Shown here: positions 42,409 through 51,209 of the stretch, piece after piece
Numbering within the stretch: the first letter of the stretch is position 1
Layout of the letters: every line of letters begins with the position of its first letter
From: Photobacterium kagoshimensis
GTDB taxonomy: Bacteria > Pseudomonadota > Gammaproteobacteria > Enterobacterales > Vibrionaceae
Assembly: GCF_050337045.1 (NCBI RefSeq)
Contig: NZ_JAKJSO010000019.1
Coordinates: 62,001 to 126,000 of the forward strand
Direction: 5' to 3'
Length of the DNA: 64,000 nt
Made by a program: the position numbers and the translations under genes
Notes under the pieces: generated by a model
Databases searched by the model: none
What the model was told of the DNA's origin: nothing
What the model saw: only the letters and a program-made list of their open reading frames with translations

Positions 42409-43217
42409 GCAGCGATCAAGTCCACCTAGGTCACCGCGCGCGTAAGCGCTTTGGCCAGAACTTTTTGAACGACCCTTTTATCATTGATGGCATCGTATCT
42501 GCGATCAACCCTCTTCCAGGTCAAAACTTGGTAGAAATCGGCCCAGGCCTTGGTGCTATTACCGAGCCTGTTGGCAAACTTGTCGATAAATTTACGGTTA
42601 TCGAACTTGATAGAGACTTAGCCGAGCGCCTACGTAACCACCCTGATCTAGCAGATAAGCTAACGATCAATGAAGGTGATGCGATGCGTTTTGACTTTAC
42701 TCAACTGATTAAAGAAAACAACAAACTGCGTATTTTCGGTAACCTACCGTACAACATCTCTACGCCGCTAATGTTCCACCTATTCTCGTTCCATGAGCAC
42801 GTGCAAGACATGCACTTCATGCTACAAAAAGAAGTGGTTAACCGCCTAGCCGCGGGCCCAGGCAGCAAAGCGTATGGCCGTTTAACGGTGATGGCACAAT
42901 ACTACTCTAAGGTAACCCCTGTACTGGAAGTGCCGCCAGAGTCGTTTACACCGGCACCAAAAGTTGACTCAGCCGTTGTGCGTTTAACGCCGTATGAAAC
43001 ACTACCGCATCCATGTACTAACCTTAAGTGGCTAGACCGTGTTTGTCGTGAAGGCTTCAACCAACGCCGTAAAACAATTCGTAACTGTTACAAAGCCCTA
43101 CTGACTGTAGAGCAACTGGAAGCACTAGGTATCAACCCTGGTCACCGTCCAGAAAATATCACGTTAGAGCAATTTGTTGCTATGGCTAACTGGCTGGATG
43201 CCAACCACGCTAAATAA
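42405..43217 (+). CDS. rsmA: 16S rRNA adenine dimethyltransferase RsmA (KsgA)
   Basis: Dimethylates two adjacent adenines (A1518 and A1519 in E. coli) near the 3' end of 16S rRNA during 30S maturation. It is 270 residues. The chosen ATG overlaps the pdxA stop by four bases (ATGA); an upstream in-frame start inside pdxA is rejected. KRFGQNFL is at 14-21, the SAM-binding motif VEIGPGLGAIT at 43-53, and the catalytic NLPY at 113-116. The C-terminal helical domain has GFNQRRKTIRN. Loss of this enzyme gives kasugamycin resistance in E. coli. Confidence 0.97.
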   Translation: MSSDQVHLGHRARKRFGQNFLNDPFIIDGIVSAINPLPGQNLVEIGPGLGAITEPVGKLVDKFTVIELDRDLAERLRNHPDLADKLTINEGDAMRFDFTQLIKENNKLRIFGNLPYNISTPLMFHLFSFHEHVQDMHFMLQKEVVNRLAAGPGSKAYGRLTVMAQYYSKVTPVLEVPPESFTPAPKVDSAVVRLTPYETLPHPCTNLKWLDRVCREGFNQRRKTIRNCYKALLTVEQLEALGINPGHRPENITLEQFVAMANWLDANHAK

Positions 43218-43316
43218 CGGATTCGACAGCCTCTCATGAGGCTGTCAGCTTACCCTCTTGGTATTCGTGTATTTTGTCTGTCGCAGGGGAAATACAAAGA
43301 GAAAGGAAGCAAGCCA

Positions 43317-43697
43317 ATGAAAACGCTCAATCCAACAATCAAATGCCACGTCACTACCCACTACCTTGCTGAACAGTCCGAACCAGACAACCAACGTTTC
43401 GTTTTTTCCTACACCATTACCATCGCCAATCTTGGTCAAGGCAACGCCCAACTGCTCAATCGCTACTGGTTAATCACAGACGCTAATGGCAAGCAACTCG
43501 TCATTGAAGGTGAAGGTGTTGTCGGTGAACAACCACTGATCACGGCTAACGATGAGTATACCTATACCAGTGGTACTATCATTGAAACCCCAGTCGCAGT
43601 GATGCAAGGCCGCTATACCATGCAAACAGATGATGGTGAAACCTTCAGCGCTGATGTTGCACCTTTTCGACTCGCTATTCCCAATATTTTACATTAA
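43317..43697 (+). CDS. apaG: ApaG protein (DUF525)
   Basis: Small immunoglobulin-like fold protein of uncertain role (E. coli ApaG has been linked to divalent cation effects). It is 126 residues from ATG 43317, preceded by AAAGGAAG; E. coli ApaG is 125. The longer open frame (from 43236) has no similarity upstream. Motifs are FSYTITIANLG, QLLNRYWLITDANG and the GEGVVGEQPLI stretch. It lies 99 bases after rsmA and 8 bases before apaH, the same partner order as in E. coli. Confidence 0.95.
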   Translation: MKTLNPTIKCHVTTHYLAEQSEPDNQRFVFSYTITIANLGQGNAQLLNRYWLITDANGKQLVIEGEGVVGEQPLITANDEYTYTSGTIIETPVAVMQGRYTMQTDDGETFSADVAPFRLAIPNILH

Positions 43698-43705
43698 GGA
43701 GCCTT

Positions 43706-44524
43706 ATGGCCACCTACCTCGTGGGCGACATTCAAGGTTGCCTCGATGATTTGCTATCGTTATTAGATCAAGCGCAATTCAACCCAGAGATCGATGAACT
43801 TTGGCTCGCGGGCGATCTCGTCGCCCGTGGCCCTCAATCGCTAGAAACACTGCGCTTTGTTAAAAGCCTCGGCAACAGTGCCACCACAGTACTCGGTAAC
43901 CATGATCTCCACCTTTTAGCCGTTGCGGAAGGCATCGCTCGATGTAAAGCAAAAGATAAAACCCAAGCCATACTCGATGCCGATGACAGTCAAGAGCTGC
44001 TTGAGTGGCTTCGTCAGCAACCTTTACTCGCCGAGCATCCCAACTATTCATTTGTTATGGCGCACGCTGGTATCCCCGTACAGTGGGATTTAGCGCAAGC
44101 ACACCAACAAGCTCGCGATGTTGAGTCCGTCCTCCAATCGGAACGTTACTTATGGCTACTGCAGAACATGTACGGTAACGGCCCTGATCTATGGTCTGAT
44201 TCTCTCAATGAATTGGAACAACTGCGCTTTACTATCAATGCATTGACTCGAATGCGCTTTTGCTACCCAGATGGCAGGCTCGACATGGAGTGCAAGCTTT
44301 CACCTGGAGAAGAAGGCATTGGTGAATTAATTCCATGGTTTCAACTGCCACGCGTCACACCGCTCAATAAGAAAATCATTTTTGGTCATTGGGCTGCGCT
44401 GATGGGGCATGAAGATGAACAAGTGATTGGGCTCGATACAGGCTGTGTCTGGGGAAATAGCATGACACTACTACGCTGGGATGATGGCCAACGATTTGTC
44501 AAAGAATGCCCGCTGTATGCCTAA
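43706..44524 (+). CDS. apaH: diadenosine tetraphosphatase, symmetrical
   Basis: Hydrolyses Ap4A and related alarmones to ADP; in E. coli it also removes Np4 caps from RNA. It is 272 residues of the metallophosphatase fold. Metal-binding motifs are VGDIQGCLDDL (about 6-16), AGDLVARGP (about 35-43), LGNHDLHLL (about 64-72), AHAGIP near 120 and FGHWAAL near 230. The last gene of the lptD operon, with a strong terminator after it. Confidence 0.97.
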   Translation: MATYLVGDIQGCLDDLLSLLDQAQFNPEIDELWLAGDLVARGPQSLETLRFVKSLGNSATTVLGNHDLHLLAVAEGIARCKAKDKTQAILDADDSQELLEWLRQQPLLAEHPNYSFVMAHAGIPVQWDLAQAHQQARDVESVLQSERYLWLLQNMYGNGPDLWSDSLNELEQLRFTINALTRMRFCYPDGRLDMECKLSPGEEGIGELIPWFQLPRVTPLNKKIIFGHWAALMGHEDEQVIGLDTGCVWGNSMTLLRWDDGQRFVKECPLYA

Positions 44525-44565
44525 TGAAAAATAGGACCAGTAACTATCGTTAAGTGATAGATAGC

Positions 44566-44594
44566 AAAAGGGTGAGTATGCACTCACCCTTTTT
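44566..44594. terminator. bidirectional terminator, apaH / folA
   Basis: Twelve-base-pair stem AAAAGGGTGAGT/ACTCACCCTTTT with loop ATGC, flanked by A and T runs. It lies between convergent genes. Confidence 0.9.
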
Positions 44595-44638
44595 AATCAT
44601 CTAAAATATCTCACCTTGATGAGAAAACATGCCGTAGT

Positions 44639-45121
44639 TTATACGCGTTCAAGTACTACAAATCGCATGTCATAGGCATTTTTATCATCGGCTTGGTAAC
44701 GCTCTTCTTGGCTAACAGACCAATCTTGTCCCCAATCAGGAAAGCAAGTATCCCCCTCAATATCGGCATCAATAAAGGTCAAATACAAGGCGTTAGCCAT
44801 AGGTAAACATGCTTGGTAAATACTACCACCACCAATGATCATCACTTCATCGACATCACCCGCAGCAACCACAGCAGCATCAATATCAGCAACCACAGTG
44901 ATCCCTTCAGCTTGGTACTCTGCATTGCGGCTAATAACGATGTTATGACGACCGGGTAATGGGCGGCCAATTGATTCAAACGTTTTACGCCCCATCACAA
45001 TCGGCTTACCAAGTGTTGCACGCTTAAACCAAGCAAAATCAGCAGGCAAATGCCATGGCATCGCATTATCTTTACCTATGATTCGATTGTTAGCCATAGC
45101 GGCAATCATACTGATTTTCAT
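44639..45121 (-). CDS. folA: dihydrofolate reductase
   Basis: Reduces dihydrofolate to tetrahydrofolate with NADPH; target of trimethoprim. It is 160 residues, normal for bacterial DHFR. MISMIAAMANNRIIG-type N-terminus, the catalytic acidic residue Asp28 in MPWHLPADFAWF, the NADPH motif MGRKTFESIGRPLPGR (about 43-58) and IIGGGSIYQ (about 95-103) are all present. Monocistronic, separated from yjjPB by 72 bases. Confidence 0.97.
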   Translation of the reverse strand: MKISMIAAMANNRIIGKDNAMPWHLPADFAWFKRATLGKPIVMGRKTFESIGRPLPGRHNIVISRNAEYQAEGITVVADIDAAVVAAGDVDEVMIIGGGSIYQACLPMANALYLTFIDADIEGDTCFPDWGQDWSVSQEERYQADDKNAYDMRFVVLERV

Positions 45122-45193
45122 CTTTTCCCCTCAAAGCTTGGTTACGAGCAAGTTGCGTTGTCTCTGTTATAAACAAGAGTTACACGATTGATA

Positions 45194-45667
45194 TTACACA
45201 ACTGGTCGACGACGATAAAACAATAACCCAGGCATGGCTAGCCCTATTGCCAGTGCCGCTACGATAAAGACAGCTTTCACACCATTTTCCATCAAGGCGG
45301 CCAATAGCTGCGGGTTATAGCCTTTATGGTTAATTTCAACAATGGCAATCATAGCTTTAAACGCAAATACACCTGGTACCATAGGGATCATGGCTGCCAC
45401 GGTAAACACTTTAGGGTGAGCCAGAAAACGGTGAGACCAATGCACCCCAATCATCCCAACAAAAGTTGCAGCGCATAAGGTTGCCCATTCAATCGGCAAA
45501 CCGTAATGCATAAGCAGAAAGCGGCAGCCATGGCCCAACGCCCCACCAATCGCACAATACTTTAAGGCTTTCTGCGGCACATTAAATACTAATGCAAAAC
45601 CAACGGCGGGAATCGATGCAAAAAACATATCATTCAGCAAGGCGAATAATAACGATGAAATATCCAT
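45194..45667 (-). CDS. yjjB: YjjB subunit of the YjjPB (ThrE-type) exporter
   Basis: Small membrane subunit of a two-part ThrE-family exporter; YjjPB exports succinate in E. coli. It is 157 residues from the ATG at 45667, exactly the E. coli length, with about four or five hydrophobic segments and the strongly conserved AHPKVFTVAAMIPMVPG. The start overlaps the yjjP stop by one base (TAATG). A GTG-like start five codons upstream, inside yjjP, is rejected on length. The substrate here is inferred from the E. coli pair. Confidence 0.92.
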   Translation of the reverse strand: MDISSLLFALLNDMFFASIPAVGFALVFNVPQKALKYCAIGGALGHGCRFLLMHYGLPIEWATLCAATFVGMIGVHWSHRFLAHPKVFTVAAMIPMVPGVFAFKAMIAIVEINHKGYNPQLLAALMENGVKAVFIVAALAIGLAMPGLLFYRRRPVV

Positions 45668-46455
45668 TATAACCACCCCCATACACCAAGCACGTTCATC
45701 GCCACCACAATCCCTAAACTGGTCGACAAGGTCAGTAAACTGGCCATAGTCCAGCGAGCTATCCCCATATTAGAATACCCCTTCACCATGTCCGACACCG
45801 CATTAATCAATGGAAAACCAGGCACAAACATTAATACCGACGATGCCATCGCAAGAAACGGGGTTTCTCCGATGTGGTACACCTGACCAAATCCAGCTAT
45901 CAAGGTAGTCACAAACGCAGAAACGCCAAAATTAACCAAAGGGTTAAAGTGAGCATGAGCGATTTCTTGGCGCACAAACATACCGACGGCAGAGGCAACA
46001 AAGGTTAAAGCGAATACAGGCCAATCTCCGCCCGCTAAACGACTAAAAGAAGCGCAAGATAGGCCGATCATCACAATCACTAAAAAACGGTTATAACGCA
46101 TCGGCTGCACTTCCTCGAGCCGATCGTGCACCGATTCAAGATCCAGTAAGCCGCGCTCGGCCATGATACAAATACGTTGGATATCAGTGACCACCTGCAT
46201 GTTGATCCCGCGATCTTGGCAACGTCGTGTCGTCGTAATGCAGCGCCCCCGATGTAAGGTGGTAATCACCATCGAACTGGCGGATAACGAAACTTCGACA
46301 CTATCAACCCCTAGCGCTAATCCTAAGCGCCGTGTCACTTCCATCACAAGCGTACTTTCAGCGCCATGCTGTAAAAGCTTTTGACCTGCCCCCACGGCGA
46401 GGCGTGAGATCTCACGCTGCTGAGGCTCTGTTAACGATATTTCTGGTGATGGCAT
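45667..46455 (-). CDS. yjjP: YjjP subunit of the YjjPB (ThrE-type) exporter
   Basis: Large subunit of the same exporter, 262 residues (E. coli 256). A cytosolic N-terminal domain of about 120 residues (LLQHGAESTLVMEVTRRL, with the LGVDSVEVSLSASSMVIT strand) is followed by about five membrane segments including FVPGFPLINAVSDMV. In many bacteria both halves are fused as ThrE; here they are split and coupled. A role in exporting a dicarboxylate or amino acid is inferred. Confidence 0.92.
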   Translation of the reverse strand: MPSPEISLTEPQQREISRLAVGAGQKLLQHGAESTLVMEVTRRLGLALGVDSVEVSLSASSMVITTLHRGRCITTTRRCQDRGINMQVVTDIQRICIMAERGLLDLESVHDRLEEVQPMRYNRFLVIVMIGLSCASFSRLAGGDWPVFALTFVASAVGMFVRQEIAHAHFNPLVNFGVSAFVTTLIAGFGQVYHIGETPFLAMASSVLMFVPGFPLINAVSDMVKGYSNMGIARWTMASLLTLSTSLGIVVAMNVLGVWGWL

Positions 46456-46525
46456 CCTTTTCCCTCAATCTAATTGCATCCGCAAATTATCATACAAAGC
46501 ACTAGATCGAGTGTTGACTAGGCAC

Positions 46526-46555
46526 AAAAAAAAACCGCTCATCTCTGAGCGGCTT
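46526..46555 (-). terminator. intrinsic terminator of the rplU-rpmA-yhbE-obgE unit
   Basis: Minus-strand stem CCGCTCA/TGAGCGG with loop GAGA, followed by nine T. It is 32 bases past the obgE stop. Confidence 0.95.
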
Positions 46556-46586
46556 TCATTTATTATTTTATCGACAAGATAAAAGA

Positions 46587-47759
46587 TTAAGGTTTGTAGA
46601 TGATTTCAACATCGTAATCATCTTCGTTCCAGTCATCCCAATCATCATCGTCGTCATCGCTTTCTTCAGCTTCTTTCATTTTCTGGGTATGGTAATCATC
46701 CCACTTGAAGTCTGCTTTATCTTCAACGGCTTCTTCAACAAGCTCTTCAGCTGGCATGGTTTCAATCAGCTCCATCAAGTCGTAACACAGTTGCTGAAGA
46801 CCCGTACGGTTAATCGCTGAAATGTTGTAGTGCTTATCTTCCCACGCTAATGCCTCTAAGATCTCATTGATCTTGGTTTGTGCATCTTCGTCAGAAAGCA
46901 GATCAACCTTATTGAAAATCAACCAACGCGGCTTATTCGACAGCTTATCGCTGTACTGTTCAAGCTCGTTAATGATCGTAAATGCATTCTCAATTGGATC
47001 TGAACCATCAGCAGGTAGAAGGTCAATCATGTGCAATAACACACGGCAACGCTCTAGGTGTTTCAGGAAGCGAATACCTAAGCCAGCGCCATCCGCTGCA
47101 CCTTCGATAAGACCAGGGATATCTGCAACCACAAAGCTGCGATCATCACCCACACGAACAACACCTAAGCTTGGTACTAAGGTAGTAAATGGGTAGTCTG
47201 CAACTTTAGGCTTAGCCGCTGATACCGAACGAATGAAGGTTGATTTACCCGCATTAGGTAGGCCCAGCATACCAACGTCAGCAAGCAGTAGTAGCTCTAA
47301 ACGTAGGTGACGGATTTCACCTTTTGTACCCATGGTCTTTTGACGTGGAGCACGGTTAACAGATGATTTAAAACGCGTATTACCTAAACCGTGGAAGCCA
47401 CCTTTCGCCACCATGATTTTCATACCATGTTCGGTAAGATCGGCAATAACTTCACCCGTTTCTTCATCAACCGCGCGTGTACCAACTGGCACAGAAAGCA
47501 CACGGTCTTCACCGCGCTTACCCGTACAGTTACCACCACGACCATTCTCACCACGAACAGCAGCATGAAAGCGCTCGAAGCGGAAATCGATCAAAGTATT
47601 TAGGTTCTCATCTGCCAATAGGTAGACATCGCCGCCATCGCCGCCGTCACCACCGTCTGGACCACCTCGTGGTACATATTTTTCCGTACGGAAACTAACG
47701 GTACCGTTACCGCCATCACCCGCATCAACGCGGATTACCGCTTCATCTACAAACTTCAT
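46587..47759 (-). CDS. obgE: Obg-family GTPase ObgE (CgtA)
   Basis: Essential GTPase linked to 50S ribosome assembly, stringent response and chromosome partition. It is 390 residues from the ATG at 47759 with GGAGAG upstream, the same length as E. coli; a longer open frame upstream is rejected. The Gly-rich Obg domain (about 1-158, GGPDGGDGGDGGDVYL) is followed by the GTPase domain: G1 GLPNAGKSTF (near 165), G3 DIPGLIEGA and G4 NKVDLL. The acidic tail (EEAEESDDDDDDWDDWNEDD, about 360-385) is typical of gammaproteobacterial Obg. Confidence 0.97.
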   Translation of the reverse strand: MKFVDEAVIRVDAGDGGNGTVSFRTEKYVPRGGPDGGDGGDGGDVYLLADENLNTLIDFRFERFHAAVRGENGRGGNCTGKRGEDRVLSVPVGTRAVDEETGEVIADLTEHGMKIMVAKGGFHGLGNTRFKSSVNRAPRQKTMGTKGEIRHLRLELLLLADVGMLGLPNAGKSTFIRSVSAAKPKVADYPFTTLVPSLGVVRVGDDRSFVVADIPGLIEGAADGAGLGIRFLKHLERCRVLLHMIDLLPADGSDPIENAFTIINELEQYSDKLSNKPRWLIFNKVDLLSDEDAQTKINEILEALAWEDKHYNISAINRTGLQQLCYDLMELIETMPAEELVEEAVEDKADFKWDDYHTQKMKEAEESDDDDDDWDDWNEDDYDVEIIYKP

Positions 47760-47844
47760 TTTACTCTCCGCGCTGTGGCGTTTAACTACAAAGTAATGAT
47801 GGCCTATCGCGATCACTACCTGTATTAATGATTGTATCTAGCCT

Positions 47845-48774
47845 TTACACATTGCGTTGTCGGATGAATTTATGCCCAATAGCACAAAACATTGCACCAC
47901 TCACAACAACCAAAGCGCCTAAGTACCCAAGAATATTCAAAGGTGCAGCCACAAAAAATTGCGGCCATACAAGGCTAGCTAAATCAACAAAGATTATCGT
48001 AAACAAGGGTGCTAGTGTTATCACAGCACTCACTTGTGATGCCTGCCAGCGTGCCATTGCTTCTGCAAATGCACCGTAACCAACAAGCGTATTTATACAG
48101 CAAAACATCAACATGCCTAGCTGTCTCGAATCCATTAGTAACAGTTGTTCTGGTTCCGCCATCGGCGTCAACATAACAGCACAAATAACATAGATCATAA
48201 ATAAGATCTGAGCTGAACTGTAGTGTTTTAACAACTGCTTTTGGGCAAGCCCATACACCACCCAAACTAAGGCGGCTAATACTGCTAATGATACGCCAAC
48301 TGTATAGCCAGTAAAACTAGTGAACAGTTCTAACAAACGCTCATTAAAAAACAATAGCAAACCAAGAAGTAAACACCCTACCCCTATGATCTGATGAACT
48401 CCGAGTTTTTCTTTAAACACCCACGCACTGGAGATCAATAAGATCACGGGTGCCAATTGAATGATCACTTGAACAACGGGAGGATGTAAATATTCTAGCG
48501 CACTATTGAAAAGAACAAAGTTCCCCGCCAGGCCAATGCTCGCTAATAAAAGAATAACGACACTGTTTTTGCCACCGACTAACCGCGTAGGTAACTGTTT
48601 CCGAACGCCTAATAGTAATCCAAGCCCAATAGAGGCAGTAAGAAAACGATACCAAACGATGGTAAAAGGTGACATCACCTCGACAGCCTGCTTCATCGCA
48701 ATGGGTAGCGCTCCCCAAAATACTGCGGTGGTTAGCGCCAAAGCGATGCCTATTGTCGTGTTTCTACTCGACAT
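47845..48774 (-). CDS. yhbE: DMT-superfamily (EamA) transporter YhbE
   Basis: Inner-membrane drug/metabolite transporter of 309 residues with ten hydrophobic segments in two EamA repeats (first from FWGALPIAMKQA, second from AALVWVVYGLAQKQ). The substrate is unknown. The name rests on position as well as family: in E. coli yhbE lies between rpmA and obgE, as here. GAGAGG lies 5 bases before the ATG. It lies 85 bases upstream of obgE and is separated from rpmA by a terminator-like hairpin, so much of its transcription may be read-through. Confidence 0.88.
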   Translation of the reverse strand: MSSRNTTIGIALALTTAVFWGALPIAMKQAVEVMSPFTIVWYRFLTASIGLGLLLGVRKQLPTRLVGGKNSVVILLLASIGLAGNFVLFNSALEYLHPPVVQVIIQLAPVILLISSAWVFKEKLGVHQIIGVGCLLLGLLLFFNERLLELFTSFTGYTVGVSLAVLAALVWVVYGLAQKQLLKHYSSAQILFMIYVICAVMLTPMAEPEQLLLMDSRQLGMLMFCCINTLVGYGAFAEAMARWQASQVSAVITLAPLFTIIFVDLASLVWPQFFVAAPLNILGYLGALVVVSGAMFCAIGHKFIRQRNV

Positions 48775-48855
48775 ACAGACCTCTCAATGTGATTTATATC
48801 ACGCATTCATAGTAAGCAGAGTGAAACCTATCCACCACAATAAATGCTGACATAA

Positions 48856-48884
48856 TAAAAAGCCCCGCCAATTGGCAGGGCTTT
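48856..48884 (-). terminator. terminator after rpmA
   Basis: Minus-strand hairpin AAAGCCCTGCC/GGCGGGGCTTT (one internal mismatch) around AATT, followed by TTA-type T run. It separates the abundant rplU-rpmA message from yhbE-obgE, probably as a partial terminator. Confidence 0.75.
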
Positions 48885-48905
48885 GATATTCATTACGAGG
48901 CTAAA

Positions 48906-49163
48906 TTATTCAGCTTCGATAGAAATGAATTTACGGTTCTTAGGACCTTTAACTTCGAATTTCACTTTACCGTCAGATAGAGCGAATAGAGTGTGGTCTT
49001 TACCGCAACCTACGTTAGTACCAGCGTGGAATTTAGTACCACGTTGACGTACGATGATGTTACCTGCAAGTACAGATTCGCCACCGAAACGCTTAACACC
49101 TAGGCGTTTGCTTTCTGAATCACGGCCGTTATTAGTAGAACCGCCAGCTTTTTTATGTGCCAT
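48906..49163 (-). CDS. rpmA: 50S ribosomal protein L27
   Basis: Ribosomal protein near the peptidyl transferase centre. It is 85 residues: MAHKKAGGSTNNGRDSESKR is the conserved flexible N-terminus that reaches the P-site, followed by LGVKRFGGESVLAGNIIVRQRGT. It lies 17 bases after rplU with GGAG in its ribosome binding site. Confidence 0.98.
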   Translation of the reverse strand: MAHKKAGGSTNNGRDSESKRLGVKRFGGESVLAGNIIVRQRGTKFHAGTNVGCGKDHTLFALSDGKVKFEVKGPKNRKFISIEAE

Positions 49164-49180
49164 TTTTTATTCTCCTGTAA

Positions 49181-49492
49181 TTAAGCGCTGATGCCAGTAA
49201 TTTTGACTTCAGTGAACCACTGACGGTGGCCCATTTGCTTACGAGAATGCTTACGGCGACGGAACTTAACGATTTTAACTTTATCGCCACGACCGTGTGT
49301 AACAACTTCAGCTGTTACTTTACCGCCAGCTACGAAAGGTGCACCAACGGTAACTTCTTCACCGTTAGCTACTAGAAGAACACTGTCAAACTCAACGTTT
49401 GCGCCAGTTTCTGCGTCTAGTTTTTCCAAGCGTAAGGTTTGGCCTTCGCTCACTCGGTGTTGTTTACCACCACTTTGGAAAACAGCGTACAT
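49181..49492 (-). CDS. rplU: 50S ribosomal protein L21
   Basis: Ribosomal protein binding 23S rRNA, 103 residues as in E. coli. MYAVFQSGGKQHRVSEGQ at the start and the basic loop KVKIVKFRRRKHSRKQMGHRQ near the end are diagnostic. It is the first gene of the L21-L27 unit and divergent from ispB, as in E. coli. Confidence 0.98.
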   Translation of the reverse strand: MYAVFQSGGKQHRVSEGQTLRLEKLDAETGANVEFDSVLLVANGEEVTVGAPFVAGGKVTAEVVTHGRGDKVKIVKFRRRKHSRKQMGHRQWFTEVKITGISA

Positions 49493-49582
49493 GTCTTACT
49501 CCGCTTTTCCGCATAGGCCATTTGCCACGGTTAATTTTTGGGCAATGGGTATGCGCTTAATCTTGTCATCAATAGGGCGCGA

Positions 49583-49611
49583 ATGTTACGTGAAATCGCA
49601 TCTTCTGGCAA
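49583..49611 (-). promoter_or_regulatory. promoter of rplU-rpmA
   Basis: On the minus strand TTGCCA (49611-49606) and TAACAT (49588-49583) are 17 bases apart, a near-consensus sigma-70 promoter. It gives an 80-90 base leader before rplU. A GC-rich discriminator (TCGCGCCC) follows, typical of growth-controlled ribosomal promoters. Confidence 0.75.
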
Positions 49612-49771
49612 GCGATTAAACAAAAAAATTGGCGAAAAGCTATTCACAAACGAAAGTCACGTGATTCACCCCCTTAGAGGTTAGGAAGATACCACATTTT
49701 TGTGTAAGATTCGGACATCAATTAAAAATAACTTTCCGCCTTTGCGGGGTCTCTTTTAGCTGGATGTATTA

Positions 49772-50743
49772 ATGGATTTTAAAGCTATCCAAGCGCTTAC
49801 CGCCTTAGATATGGCGGAAGTTGACGCGAAGATACAAGCACAACTTAATTCCGACGTAGCGCTCATTAACCAACTGGGTTTTTACATTGTTAGCGGTGGT
49901 GGTAAACGCCTTCGCCCAATGCTGTCTGTATTAGCCGCTCGAGCTCTTGGCTACGAGGGTGAAAAACATACAACTGCAGCGGCTTTTGTCGAATTTATCC
50001 ATACCGCAACATTGCTTCATGATGACGTGGTTGACGAGTCCGATATGCGCCGTGGAAAAGAAACGGCAAACGCTGCATTTGGCAATGCGGCAAGCGTATT
50101 AGTTGGCGATTATATCTACACTCGCTCTTTCCAAATGATGACCAGTTTACGTTCACTGCGTATTCTCGACATCATGAGTGAAGCCACCAATGTGATTGCC
50201 GAAGGTGAGGTTCAGCAGTTAATGAACTGCAATGATCCTAATACGACCGAAGACAGCTACATGCAGGTTATTTACTCGAAAACGGCACGTCTGTTTGAAG
50301 CTGCAACCCAAATTGCCGCTATCATCGCAGATGCACCTGCTGAGATTGAGCTAGCACTGCAGGACTACGGCCGCTACTTAGGTACCGCTTTTCAACTTAT
50401 CGATGATGTTCTCGATTACATTGCTGATGGTAAAGAAATGGGTAAAAACGTTGGTGACGACCTTGCTGAAGGTAAACCAACCTTACCATTACTCCATGCG
50501 ATGCATAATGGTAACGATGAACAAGCCGCTATGATCCGTGAAGCAATAGAAAAAGCCAACGGTATGGAGAAGCTAGAGGCTATCTTAGCTTGTATGCACC
50601 AGGCTGGCTCACTGGAATATACTCAGCAACGTGCTGAAGAAGAAGCGGACAAAGCGATTGCAGCTCTTGCACCTCTTCCTGAATCCTCTTACAAAGAAGC
50701 TTTAGTCGCACTCGCTCATTTAGCAGTGAAGCGAAATAAATAA
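49772..50743 (+). CDS. ispB: octaprenyl diphosphate synthase
   Basis: Extends farnesyl diphosphate to the long isoprenoid side chain of ubiquinone and menaquinone. It is 323 residues, a trans-prenyltransferase. The first Asp-rich motif DDVVD is at 84-88 (LLHDDVVDESDMRRG) and the second, DDVLD, at 211-215 (FQLIDDVLDYIADG), followed by GKNVGDDLAEGKPTLPLL. Small side chains upstream of the first motif (FIHTATLLH) allow long products. Divergent from rplU as in E. coli; a terminator follows. Confidence 0.96.
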   Translation: MDFKAIQALTALDMAEVDAKIQAQLNSDVALINQLGFYIVSGGGKRLRPMLSVLAARALGYEGEKHTTAAAFVEFIHTATLLHDDVVDESDMRRGKETANAAFGNAASVLVGDYIYTRSFQMMTSLRSLRILDIMSEATNVIAEGEVQQLMNCNDPNTTEDSYMQVIYSKTARLFEAATQIAAIIADAPAEIELALQDYGRYLGTAFQLIDDVLDYIADGKEMGKNVGDDLAEGKPTLPLLHAMHNGNDEQAAMIREAIEKANGMEKLEAILACMHQAGSLEYTQQRAEEEADKAIAALAPLPESSYKEALVALAHLAVKRNK

Positions 50744-50762
50744 CCACCAGCCCTTTTCAGCT

Positions 50763-50791
50763 AAAAAGCCTGCTTAACCGCAGGCTTTTTT
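50763..50791 (+). terminator. intrinsic terminator of ispB
   Basis: Stem AAAAAGCCTGC/GCAGGCTTTTT with loop TTAACC, ending in six T. Confidence 0.9.
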
Positions 50792-50876
50792 ATTTCTTAA
50801 CCAAGCTTCGTCACTTTCACCACCATCTCTTCCCCCCCCAGCAAGGATCCTTATGATCTAAACTACACTCAGATCG

Positions 50877-50882
50877 TATAAT
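50877..50882 (+). promoter_or_regulatory. -10 element for the small gene at 50926
   Basis: Perfect TATAAT, 43 bases before the ATG. No clear -35 (TGATCT at 50854-50859). The short inverted repeat GATCT...AGATC (50855-50875) overlaps the -35 region and could be a regulator site. Confidence 0.45.
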
Positions 50883-50925
50883 CTGTACCACAGTTATTTT
50901 TTCAACACTAGTTTGGAGGGATACA

Positions 50926-51117
50926 ATGCAAGCAAGTGATTTAAAGCAAGGTATGTGGGTCGAGCACCAGCATGAGATCGCCGAAGTCATCGCTGTAGAT
51001 CACAGCAACAACACCGCGATCATTGAAAACCAAAATGATCATCAACGATCCAGCATCTCTTGTGAAGAGATCACCGATCAACCACAGCTTCATGCAGGCT
51101 GTGATCGTTACTATTGA
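50926..51117 (+). CDS. small conserved-looking protein, 63 aa
   Basis: I do not recognise a named family. It is probably real: GGAGGG lies 7 bases before the ATG, a TATAAT lies upstream and a good terminator follows, so it is a complete single-gene unit. The product (MQASDLKQGMWVEHQHEIAE...) has no signal peptide or membrane span. Alternating short hydrophobic strands (GMWVEHQ, EIAEVIAVD, TAIIENQ) suggest a small beta-barrel of SH3/KOW type. Two Cys are present, near 46 and 59. It is rich in His, Gln and Asn. Function unknown. Confidence 0.75.
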   Translation: MQASDLKQGMWVEHQHEIAEVIAVDHSNNTAIIENQNDHQRSSISCEEITDQPQLHAGCDRYY

Positions 51118-51150
51118 TACCAATAACTGACACCATCAATCACAGACACA

Positions 51151-51177
51151 AAAAAAGCGGCATAATCGCCGCTTTTT
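51151..51177. terminator. bidirectional terminator, small gene / mdh
   Basis: Ten-base-pair stem AAAAAGCGGC/GCCGCTTTTT with loop ATAATC, flanked by A and T runs, between convergent genes. Confidence 0.9.
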
Positions 51178-51209
51178 CTTAATCGAATAACAGACACTGC
51201 GCTGAAGTA

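Noticed and set aside
47391..47698. Overlapping His/Thr-rich frames on the plus strand
   Set aside because: Shadow of the Gly/Asp repeats of obgE read in antisense.
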